This document shows positions 1-8,861 of a stretch of DNA of 64,000 nt, piece after piece. Source of the stretch: Eurosta solidaginis (lineage: Eukaryota; Arthropoda; Insecta; Diptera; Tephritidae); NCBI RefSeq assembly GCF_040869045.1, contig NC_090319.1, forward strand, positions 47,960,779 through 48,024,778, written 5' to 3'. Numbering within the stretch: position 1 is the stretch's first letter; each line of letters begins with the position of its first letter. The position numbers and the translations under genes were made by a program. Under the pieces are notes generated by a model. The model was not told where the DNA came from. It made no database searches and saw nothing but the letters and a program-made list of their open reading frames with translations.

Positions 1-1842
1 TGCAAGGCGTGGCATAATTCAAAAAACTAACTACCCTGCAAAAAATGCGTTTAGTTTAGGATGAATACGGGAGTGGCAAAGGAGTATGCGACCAATGCCA
101 GTTTTGATATATTTGTATGAGTTGAACTGTTCCCTTTTGGTTGAGCATATTCTATGTAGAGACTAATTGTAACCATTTATCGATAGGACAAATCCCTTTT
201 GTACCCATATGGGTACATTTGAAGACTAGTCCCATTTTTGGTAGAATAAGGACTCAAATAGGGCCTAGTCCTAATCCGAATGGTAGTAGAAAAAATGTTT
301 GGTTCGCCAAAACTTTATCGCCAAAAGCGATATATATTTTGCCGTTAAGATTTGCGCAGTATGACTATACCAGAGTTGACCATAATTCACCAAAGCCGGT
401 GATGTTAAGTTGGTTGAACTGGCTGTTCCGTGAGGACCTCACATATACTGAAGGATTCAACAGTGGGGGAGATTACAGTAAATTAGTACGACACGCCTGA
501 GCAGGCACTGTCTTTTGTTCGCCTATAGGTACTGTCGGACAAGTCCTCTTTCTACCCGTACGGGAATTTTTACGGATTTTATAATTTTTTGAACTGTAAT
601 AAAATATTCTTAATTTTGTTTTGTAGAATAATAAAAACAAACCAAATATTACGATAATGGAATATATGGTCCTAGTATTTTAGGTTCGGTATAGAGCTCC
701 ACATTTTTCTTAAATAATTATATTCAACAACATTTTTATTTTATACATTTCGTTGCTGTATTTTTTTTTTCAATTGGTTACATACGCTTCAAACTGACTG
801 ATGACAAACATACCAAAAAGGGACTAAAGGGGATCAATTATACACCAATGTGAGCAAAAGAGATCAATCGCAGACTGATATCCTTAATCACACAATTTTT
901 TGCAGGGTAACTAACGAGCATTCATATGTACATATGTACATACATACCCATGATTATCAGCGGGGTGCAGTTGTTTACAAGAGGATTGTGCAGTTGGTAC
1001 AAATTGGACGCATTGCTGAAACAAAGTTGCAATTTCGCTTTTTGAATACCAGCAGCTAGCTGAATACTGCTTTATACGTACATATATCACGTGTAAGTGT
1101 GTATATATTTGTATGTATGTATGTACTCTACTGTTAAGCATTACAAAACAGCTGCTGTCGCAGGCCATAGATGTCACAATTTTAACCAAATATATTTGAC
1201 ACACTTGCGGCATTGTTGAACGCATACACACAAAAGTATTTGCATAACTACATAAATATGAGCCATTCCATCTTGAATTGTTCACGAGAACACGCTTTGG
1301 CTTTCTTTCTAGACACCTAAAAGAGTGCAATTAAGTGGAGGGTCGACACAATCAACGAATGTCCTTCACACTATGAAAATCGCCTAAGGCATTTTCTTCT
1401 AAAAGACGAATGATTTGCTAAAGCTCTCCACGCTACGGAAGTATACTTCAGCAAAAATAACCAACATGGAATCTTTTACCTACGGTTGATCACCCCCCCC
1501 CCCCCTTTTTACAACCGACTTCTTCATTCACAGCAATCCCCGCAAACTCAATAATGCTGTTCCGCTTCTGGTAGGCTCTCTTTCGCTAATCAGCGCTACC
1601 TTGGCCTGAGTAGACAAGTGAAAAGCAGAAATTGGATAACACTTCCTAAAACCGATATATTCACCTAAAATAGTTATTTAATGTCTTCTCTCCTAAAACG
1701 ATATACTGGACATTTATTATTGTTGTGAAGCCCACAACCACCTATACTTCCTAAGTCTGGTAGCCGAATCCTACGCAAAAAACAGCAAAAGCAAAACAAG
1801 TCTAGGTGATATAAATGTAACGTCCAAAAAATTACAAAAGAA
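1..1842. other. A+T-rich intergenic stretch, no supported gene
   Basis: Nothing here can be named with confidence. An open frame at 141-500 (+, 119 codons from a TTG) has no domain I recognise. A purine run with GTGGGGGAGA near 462 resembles a polypurine tract of an LTR element, but no LTR boundary is visible. ATGTATGT-type microsatellite lies near 1110-1130 and a run of about a dozen C residues at 1492-1505 is the only notable low-complexity patch. Confidence 0.5.
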
Positions 1843-2283
1843 AACAATCAAGGAAGGCTATATTCGGGTGTAACCGAACATTATTGCATACTCAGCTGCC
1901 ACATCACAGCTCGCAAAACTTTTAAATTACCTTCTTTTAAAAGTAGGCGGTGCCAAGCCCATTGTCAAAAATTTTACTAATTTTTTATTCTGCGTCATAA
2001 GGTCAACCCACATACCAAGATGTATTGCTTTATCTGTCGTTAGTAATGAATTATCGCACTTTTTCGGTTTATCGAAATTTTCGATATCGAAAAAGTGGGC
2101 GTGGTTATAGTCCGATTTCGTTCATTTTAAATATCGATCTGAGATGAGTGCCCAGGAACTTACATACCAGACGGACGGACGGACGGATATGGCTAAATAA
2201 ATTTCTTTATTCGCCCAGATTATTTTGATATATGGAAGTCTATATCTATATCGATTTGTTTATGCCGTTACGGGGTATACTTA
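1843..2283 (-). mobile_element. Internally deleted HINE/DINE-1-like element
   Basis: The left tip (1843-1900) carries the family hairpin TTCGGGTGTAACCGAA and the inverted motif CATACTCAG. It is joined at about 1905 directly to body sequence that normally lies over 1 kb away (AGCTCGCAAAACTTTT, the GGTGCCAAGCCC block, the GGACGGACGG run and the GATATATGGAAGTCTATATC block). The whole minisatellite and half the body are missing, so this is a deletion derivative. The 5' end in element sense is degraded (GGGGTATACTTAG). Confidence 0.8.
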
Positions 2284-2824
2284 GTGAATTATTACCGTCC
2301 AGTTATTGGCTTACTATCAGCGAATCATCGGCTTCTAATTGGTTCCTTATACATTTATTATAGCCGGGTAACAGATGTGTCATCGATTTGATTGTAAAAT
2401 TTTTAAATCGATAACTCTTTTACAACAAATCTATTATTTTCGATTACAACTCACTAAAGAATTGATAACTTTTCGATAACAGACCAATAATCCTTTTGGT
2501 AACACGGTGATAAAAAATCGATAGCTTTTTGATACCATATCGATATCTTCTCCATAACAATTCGAGTAATAGGCGATAACTTTCCATCGTAAATGGATAA
2601 CTTTTCGATAAAGTATCTCAAAATTTTTGATAACACATCGGTAACTCTTCTATAGCTTTTTGGTAACATATCGATAACTTTTCAATAAATAATTGTAAAC
2701 TTTTCGATAACAAACCAATAACTTGTTGATTAAAAATTACTAACTTAATGATAACTTTTGTTATCTTTAGCAAATTATAACGCTTAGATAACAAATCGAT
2801 AGCCATAATCATCGTTATTAAATA
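2284..2824. repeat. CGATA/TTATCG-rich degenerate tandem repeat tract
   Basis: The tract is built of irregular units of roughly 20-25 bp related to GATAACTTTTCGATAACA. About nine CGATA pentamers occur between 2405 and 2810, several as ATCGAT palindromes. Two minus-strand open frames here (2454-2669, 2618-2812) encode repetitive peptides such as EKLSI and CYQK and are products of the repeat, not genes. A second tract of the same kind in opposite orientation lies at 42955-43330. Confidence 0.7.
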
Positions 2825-2865
2825 TCATCTACATTACTATCGACAATGTGTTTGAAATCTTCTTT

Positions 2866-3260
2866 TTCTTCCTGTTGTTGTTGTTGTATAAACTATTAAG
2901 ACCCTCTCCGAAGATTTTGGGGAGTGTTATCGATGTTGATGGTCCTTTGCCGGACATAGATCCGTTACGTTCCGGTAACAAAGCACCTTTAAGGTACTAG
3001 CCCGAACATCTCAGAAACAATTAATATGACCACATTAAACTTACTAGGTCATCCCGCCCCTTTACTCCTAGTTCCATGAGTTCCATTTACTGGCCTACGA
3101 AATATGTCTATGATACATTCATATTTGTATCAGGCTTCCTCTCGCGTAGGTGAGGTTGACAATTGGGTTGCGGTAGCTCTGAAGCTATCAAGGTTTGCGC
3201 TCATCAACTTGTTCCGCTACAGTTTAATAAGTAAACTTATGCTTCTATTTTGTATTTTTG
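2866..3260 (+). repeat. Dispersed repeat with GTT microsatellite head, copy 1
   Basis: The unit begins with a (GTT)n run and contains GTTGATGGTCCTTTGCCGGA, CGTTCCGGTAACAAAGC and TAGCCCGAACATCTC. The same blocks recur in reverse complement at 26960-27310, including the distal part (GAGGTTGACAATTG here, CAATTGTCAACCTG there). Two copies in opposite orientation with collinear blocks identify an interspersed repeat. I do not recognise the superfamily and no terminal duplication is visible. Confidence 0.65.
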
Positions 3261-4276
3261 CCGAACAGCAAACCAATAACAAACACTGCATCTGCACCTA
3301 CATTGTATTTAATCTTATATAACATAAAAATTCTGAACACTACGTTTACGCTTCCGATTACATTCTGGATTGCCCCCAACAGGAGCAAAGATATTTAAAC
3401 ATCAAGAAACCTTGAAATGATCCAAAAACGTTCTTCAAAAACGTCCTTAATGGATCACAAATTGACACAAAAGTAATCATTACATGATCTCAAGAATATA
3501 CGTTCAGGACCCAATATGATTTTTCGGGATTAATTTTTAGTAATAGTTATTACATGCAGACCCTGATAATAATATAATCATAAATTTACATTATGTTACT
3601 TTTAACAAAGTAGACTGCTCCTGAAACTTATTTTGGGCGCCAAATGACAGCTTCAAAAAAACCTTTAATATATCACACTTAATATTCCTATAACAAACCG
3701 TCCTTAAATGGAATTATTCATCCGTCGCACGGTGGGGTATTTGATCAGTCTAGCTGGCCAACATTCAAACAGCAGTTACTTTGACAGTAAATACACGGTG
3801 TTCCGCGCAGAATTACTATGGATCGGGCCCCCGGTTTGCATTACATGAGATATATCAATATGGGTATCAAATGAAATGTATTTTACTCCGCATTTCCATT
3901 GAATTTTTAAGTAGGGTTGCCACCTCACCTTCTTTCTTATATTTCTTTGTATTATATCCACTACCATCTGGGAAACAGCTCAACCGATTTTAATCAAATT
4001 TGGTACATCGATATAATATTACATTTTAAGACCTTTCACCTAGGCGTTGCCGTTGAGGATGTTTTCACAAGGAAGCCACATTTTGCCAATAAGGCTATCA
4101 GTCTCTTACAATTCAGATCACCACTCAAAAACCCTCCGGTATGCGCAGCCGTTTTTGTTATTATACTTTGAATCAAACACAAGCTTATGTATTGTCAAAA
4201 AATTACTGACATGATATGCCATGAAAAAAAACATGTTTTTTGTTTGCAGGGTTTTTAAAAAATTTAATATTGAAAA
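3261..4276. other. Unassigned A+T-rich stretch
   Basis: No gene is supported. A piece at 3855-4050 (ATGGGTATCAAATGAAATG, then CAACCGATTTTAATCAAATTTGG) is worded like parts of the HINE bodies elsewhere in the window and may be a very old relative, but alignment by eye is too weak to call it. The remaining short open frames overlap on both strands and look random. Confidence 0.4.
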
Positions 4277-4284
4277 GTAGTAGC
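4277..4284. repeat. Target site duplication, left copy
   Basis: GTAGTAGC here matches GTAGTAAC at 4886-4893 at 7 of 8 positions, directly flanking the inverted ends of the element between them. An 8-bp duplication is the length made by hAT transposases. Confidence 0.8.
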
Positions 4285-4885
4285 TAGGGCTGGGACTATC
4301 CGCATATTCGAATATCCGGATATCCACAGGGATATCCGTTGACACGGATAAAATCCGGACGGCATGGATATCCGGTTAATATTCGTTTGTGAAACTATAC
4401 GGATATCCGGATTTATGTACATACGGTTAATAACCGTATTTTTGTATATCCAGTGAAAGCACCAAATTGATGTACCATATATGTTTATTTAACATTAATA
4501 ACAATAACTTAGTGGGCATTTAGATCAACTAACAGTGTTTTTTCACAATATAAAGAAATGGCACTCTTCTTATTTTCACTTGTTTGTAAAATTGTAGCTT
4601 TTTAATTTTTGATGTGAACTTAATAATCTACAAACATAATTTGTGAACAATTTTTCGATGTTTGCTTCGTACAATTCTGATACGCAGATATTCAACTTTT
4701 ATATTCCAGTATACGGATATCCTGATTTTGCCTTTACGTATCCGGATAGCCGAACAGCGGATATCCGGATTTCCCATTAGTGAAGCCGAATATCCGGATA
4801 GCCGGATTTTTTGCCAAACTATCCGGTTATTCGAATATCCGGTTTATCTGGAAGTTGAAAAATCCGCATGCAGTTCACAGCCCTA
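4285..4885. mobile_element. hAT-type MITE with ATATCCGGATAT subterminal arrays
   Basis: The element is 601 bp. It opens with TAGGGCTG and closes with CAGCCCTA, inverted ends that fit the loose hAT terminal consensus (Y-A-R-N-G). It is flanked by 8-bp near-identical duplications. Both ends hold dense irregular copies of the palindromic word ATATCCGGATAT and of ATTCGAATATCCGG (about 4300-4450 and 4715-4860). In known hAT elements subterminal repeats bind the transposase, so these are probably binding-site arrays; that is inference. The open frame at 4662-4886 only reads through the right array. There is no transposase, so the element is non-autonomous. Confidence 0.85.
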
Positions 4886-4893
4886 GTAGTAAC
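4886..4893. repeat. Target site duplication, right copy
   Basis: GTAGTAAC, partner of 4277-4284, immediately follows the terminal CAGCCCTA. Confidence 0.8.
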
Positions 4894-5362
4894 ATTACAA
4901 GTAGAATAACTCAGTTAGAACCTGCGATGTAAAAAATCTAACATATAAATTAAAAACACATTTACCTGTCTTAAAAGAAAATGTAACTAGATTTCATTAA
5001 GGCTAAACAAGTGAACAATTATTTTTAATCCAAAATACATCCAACGGCATAGAATTTTTATAAAACGTTAGACGTGCGCGGTTAGATTGGTTAGGTTAGG
5101 TTGAAGTGGCTGGCAGCGCTGTCCAAGCGGATACTCACGTAGGCCGTTTTTGCCCGTTGTGCTACTACGCGGGTGCCCCTATTTCCCTACTTCCCAAGAA
5201 TGTTTAGACCCCATTCAGTATTTAATCTCGGTAGAGCGTTTGATTTCCCTCCCATTTAGGGACGGAGGGTAAATTCCGGCATAATGCGTTTGCGGGTAAA
5301 AAGTACCATCTCAGTTTTTTCACTGCTTATGCTGAGTCCGCATTCCGTAGACCAAGTATTTG

Positions 5363-6271
5363 TTAGGAGGTTATAGGAGCATTTTGCAAGAGTTCGCCAA
5401 GCACCGGAAGGTGTTTGCCGGTAACTGTCAAGGCTATGTCATCGGCATATGCAATAACTTGGCATCCGGTGGGCTGTAGTACAGATAACAGAGCGTTCAC
5501 CGTCAGGTTCCATAGTAGAGGAGAAGAAACGGCCCCCTGGCGGGTTCCTCTGTGGGTATACCTTATTAACGATGAGTTGCCCAGCTCAGAGATAACTCTT
5601 CTCTTGTTTAGAAGGAGCTCGACGAATTCCAAAATAGGCCCTTCTACCCCTAGTGAACGTAGAGATTTTGTGACCGCTGCTGGAATAACGTTTTTGAAGG
5701 CTCCTTCTATGTCGAGAAAGATACCCTGTGTGAATTCTTTGAAGGCAAGTCCCTTCTCTATCGTGGTAGTGATAGCATGTAGAGCTGTCTCGTCGGATTT
5801 GCCCTTAGAGCAGGCGTTTTTGTTGTTGGAGATTAGTGCTTGATTTACCATTCGTCTAATATAGGCGTCCAGTAATCGTTCTAGAACTTTTAGGAGGAAG
5901 GAGGTCAGACTAATTTGTCTGAAATCTTTTGGACTGTTGCACGATATCCTGCTTCCTTTGGGTATGAAGACCACTTTTGCCTTGGTCCATTCCGTGGAGA
6001 TATAGACCAGGTTGAGGCAAGCCTTGTCGATTTTAGCTAGCAGCGGACTTATAAGATCGCTAGCAGCTTGTAATTCAGCGGGAAATATTCCATCCATTCC
6101 CGGAGATTTGAACGGTTTAAAGAACTTGATTGCCCAGATAACTCCTTTTTCGCTTACAATGTGGTCCAGTGGTCTAAACGGCCCTGGGTTAGGTTGCGTG
6201 TTTAAGAGGTATGGTTGAGAGGTGCAGCCTGGAAAAAGAATGCTGACCAGGGTTTCTAGAATTTCCGTCAT
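5363..6271 (-). pseudogene. Reverse transcriptase domain of the LINE
   Basis: This 302-codon open stretch is the best preserved part of the element. It holds the order of motifs expected for a LINE reverse transcriptase: KSPGMDGIFPAELQ near residue 55, FIPKGSR with the following PKDFRQISLTSF, FLDIEGAF with the first catalytic aspartate, GTRQGAVSSPLLWNL, and AYADDIAL with the YADD box. Downstream, in line with it but beyond its stop, the thumb motif KTEMVLFTRK can be read near 5320-5280. All catalytic aspartates are present here, but the frame is cut off at both ends from endonuclease and tail, so no functional product is expected. Confidence 0.85.
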
Positions 6272-6285
6272 AGATGTGGCCCATT

Positions 6286-6792
6286 CTACGTTCGCTGTGC
6301 GAATGCATCTGGGAGGTATGGGGTTTTTGGAGAGGACCTTTCGTAGGCGATTGGCCTCTGAGACTTCTTCGATGTCATTGGTGAAGTCATCCGGGAGTCC
6401 CTTTTTGCCTTCTGGATTGACTTCTTAAAAGATTTTAAGGCGTCCTTATAATGGGACCAGATTCCAGTGCGCTTAGCCTGGTTGTTTTTCTTCTGCTCGG
6501 AGATTTCTTGGTTCCACCAATAGGGTTTCTTTTTACCCCTTACATTAATCTCCTGGCAGGCTACCGTGAAAGCAGCGTTACAAGATTTGGTGATAAGATC
6601 TACTGCTTCTTCTTCTGTTTTTGACGATGAGTCTAGCTCACCGAGAGAAGCAAATGTTGTGTCTAAAGGAGGCGCATCATCAGTTCTTAGAGGTAGGCTC
6701 GATCTATCATGAGAAGCGTTTTTTAGGATAGTAGAGGATAGGACTTTTTTATAAAGGTTCCAGTCCGTACGTCTCCTATTCCTGTAAGCCAC
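6286..6792 (-). pseudogene. LINE linker between endonuclease and reverse transcriptase
   Basis: The 168-codon frame contains KKPYWWNQEI near residue 93, a pattern typical of the segment between endonuclease and reverse transcriptase in insect LINEs, followed by a lysine-rich helix-like stretch. It is offset from the reverse transcriptase frame by a frameshift near 6300. No independent function is implied. Confidence 0.7.
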
Positions 6793-6896
6793 CCTAGGCG
6801 TGTACGCAAAAGCAGAGTAAAAGTGATATACATATGATCAGAGTAGGAGTTTTCGCTGGAAACTCTCCAATTTTTGACAAGGTCAGAGAATGGCCC

Positions 6897-7254
6897 TCAA
6901 ACTAGAGTAACATCTAGAACCTCGTTCTTATTTGAAGTGATAAAAGTTGGTTTGACTTCAAAGCTGCATATACTTAGATTGTAGTTAATAAGAGAATCAA
7001 AAAGAGACTCACCCCTTGTCTTAATTACGGTAGAGCCCCAAGCGATGTGATGCGAATTGGTATCGGCCCCCATTATTATCGGGGGCCTCCCGTACCGCTT
7101 CGTAGAGCCAGTCCTGCACAGAAATTGGATGATCGTACGCACGATAAGCGGACATCAGCCAGAGTGTTCGATCCTGTAGCTCGAGGCTAATGGAGATGAA
7201 GTCCTCGTCGATAAAAAGAGATAGTAGAATAAACTTCTTCCGAACCGACCGCAT
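6897..7254 (-). pseudogene. LINE endonuclease remnant
   Basis: Two overlapping frames (7254-7021 and 7142-6897) together cover an exonuclease-endonuclease-phosphatase fold. The motif GADTNSHHIAWGS carries the Asp and Asn expected at the active site, and TRGESLFDSLINYNLS and DVTLV follow in the order seen in R1/LOA-type LINE endonucleases. A frameshift near 7060 separates the two halves. The N-terminal catalytic residues of the fold are not visible. Confidence 0.75.
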
Positions 7255-8003
7255 CCAATCTGGCCCCAGCCAACAGCTGTCCCAGCGAAGCTATGGCGAG
7301 TTTGTAGAGCTTGCACGAGCGCTCGTCGGCGTAGGAAACGAGTTTGAACCTACCCTGGTACCAGCAGGCATCACGGATAGTGGGAGCCGGCCCCGGATAC
7401 TTGGTCATGATGTCCTTAAAGATCCTGAGAAGGCCATTAAGGGCATCATTCCAGTTATCCGGTGTCATGTTCCCATCCGGGTGACCGCGGTTCAGAACTC
7501 CCAACGTAATGTTGGCCTTACCCACCTCGCTGAAGGTTTTGGTCAGGGCAGGAGTTGCAGAGGCCGAAGGTTTGTGCCTCTTAGGCCCGGGCAAGAGAAC
7601 GTTTTTGATCTGCCATCAACTTGTAGCTGGAAGAGTTGCCAAGTCTCTCAACGATTTTTGCGGCAGTGCGAATGTTCCGCTGGTTGCGGACCGAAATAGG
7701 GATTCGCTTATTTTCCTTGGAACCATCAAGGCATTTAGCCGGCTTGCGAGATAGCTTTGCAAAACAGGGAAAGGGGAAAGAATGCGGTCGACTGCGGTAG
7801 ACCCCCATACCGCAGCAAGTCGCCGTTACTCCCGAAGGTGGACCGGTATCAGGGAGGCTCCGTAAAAATACAGTCGGATGCCGCTGACTGCAAACCATCC
7901 AATGGGCACGGCAACGCATAACACCCTGGATTAGGGGTGGACTACTTTTTAACTGGGCGTGGTCCGGTACCCACCTTGAGGCACCTTTAAAAATTATTTC
8001 CAT
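7187..8003 (-). pseudogene. LINE ORF1 (gag-like) remnant
   Basis: Two frames (8003-7581 and 7594-7187) abut with a frameshift near 7590. The second holds ADERSCKLYKLAIASLG followed by a short hydrophobic stretch, similar in wording to ORF1 proteins of LOA-type elements. No zinc knuckle is visible. The assignment depends mainly on its position immediately upstream of the endonuclease. Confidence 0.55.
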
Positions 8004-8060
8004 ATGCCTGAGCTATTAAGGAGCTGGGACACAAATGGAAATGATTCCCCACCTTAGATA

Positions 8061-8550
8061 GCACTCCCCTGGAAGGGGAAACTGTTGTGCTATTACCAGC
8101 ACCCTCTGGGAACCTTGGGAAGGTTCAGCCCAAGGATTTTTGCCAGACATGTGCGCGGTTAACACCGTTGCCGTTGCAGATGGGTTTTGGGGTATGTATA
8201 CTATTCAGTGGACACCTAGGAACGCCAGGGAATCTATATTTTCAAAAAACTTTGAATATTTTGAAAAATCGACTTTTGGCCAGCTAAATTGATCAAATTC
8301 CCCACCGTGCGTCAATACATGAGACGTATATATCAAACTTACAAGCATATAACTGCAAGTAAATTTGTGTACGACAATGCCTTTGTGTTGCCTTTGTTGT
8401 AGGGTCACCTAAACTGAAGTTGCTAAGCGAGTTGATTGCAACTGCAACAATTAAATCGCCCTTTTTTTACTTACTACGAGTTACATTTTTATAGTAGATG
8501 TCGCCCTTTTTGCATGCATATTGCAAGATTTTTATACGCAGCGTGCTTTG
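8061..8550. other. Unassigned stretch upstream of the LINE
   Basis: Part of 8061-8170 may be 5' untranslated region of the LINE (it is less A+T-rich than the surroundings). From 8220 on the sequence is ordinary A+T-rich DNA with no supported gene. Confidence 0.4.
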
Positions 8551-8850
8551 CACACAGAGTATATTAACTTTGATTGGATAACGGTTGGTTGTACAGATAT
8601 AAAGGAATCGAGATAGATATATCGAGATAGATATATCCATATATCAAAATCATCAGTGTCGAAAAAAAATTTGACTGAGTCATGTCCGTCCGTCCGTCTG
8701 TCCGTTAACATGATAACTTGAGTAAATATTGAGATATCTTCAACACATTTGGTACACGAGCTTATCTGGACACAGTATAGATTGGTATTGAAAATGAGCG
8801 AATTCGGATGATAACCACGCCCACTTTTTATATATAATAATAAAATATAA
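8551..8850 (+). mobile_element. HINE/DINE-1-like 5' fragment
   Basis: The fragment starts with CAGAGTATATTAACTTTGAT, then GGATAACGGTTGGTTGTACA, the TATCAAAATCATCAGTGTCG block and the CCGTCCGTCCGTCTGTCCGT run, all diagnostic of the family body, and stops in ATAACCACGCCCACTTTTTA. The outermost CTCAGTTGAG motif is lost. It lies back to back with the full copy that begins at 8862, separated by an A+T-rich spacer. Confidence 0.8.
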
Positions 8851-8861
8851 AATAATAATAA

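Larger units (their letters stand above)
5100..8060 (-). mobile_element. Decayed non-LTR retrotransposon (LOA/R1-group-like), minus strand
   Basis: Reading leftward, the element shows an ORF1 remnant (about 8000-7187), an apurinic-type endonuclease (about 7250-6900), a linker (6792-6290) and a reverse transcriptase (6271-5290). Each block is in a different frame from the last, so at least four frameshifts have accumulated. The 3' end near 5090-5115 reads CACTTCAACCTAACCTAACC, which closely matches the end of the plus-strand LINE fragment near 57070-57095, indicating one family. Reverse transcriptase sequence stops near 5250 and is followed at once by this tail, so the RNase H domain seen in the other fragments has been deleted. 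Clade assignment is tentative. Confidence 0.8.

Noticed and set aside
141..500. 119-codon frame as a gene
   Set aside because: Starts at a TTG, has no recognisable domain and lies in A+T-rich unassigned DNA; could be an old LTR-element scrap but I see no boundary.
911..1330. 139-codon minus-strand frame
   Set aside because: Crosses ATGT microsatellite, overlaps another frame on the opposite strand, composition random-like.
5090..5110. Telomeric TTAGG array
   Set aside because: Only about two and a half units, and the same word occurs as the tail of another LINE copy at 57076, so it is element sequence.
7190..7754. Plus-strand frames across the LINE (169 and 81 codons)
   Set aside because: They are antisense to the LINE ORF1 and endonuclease, which carry the recognisable motifs.
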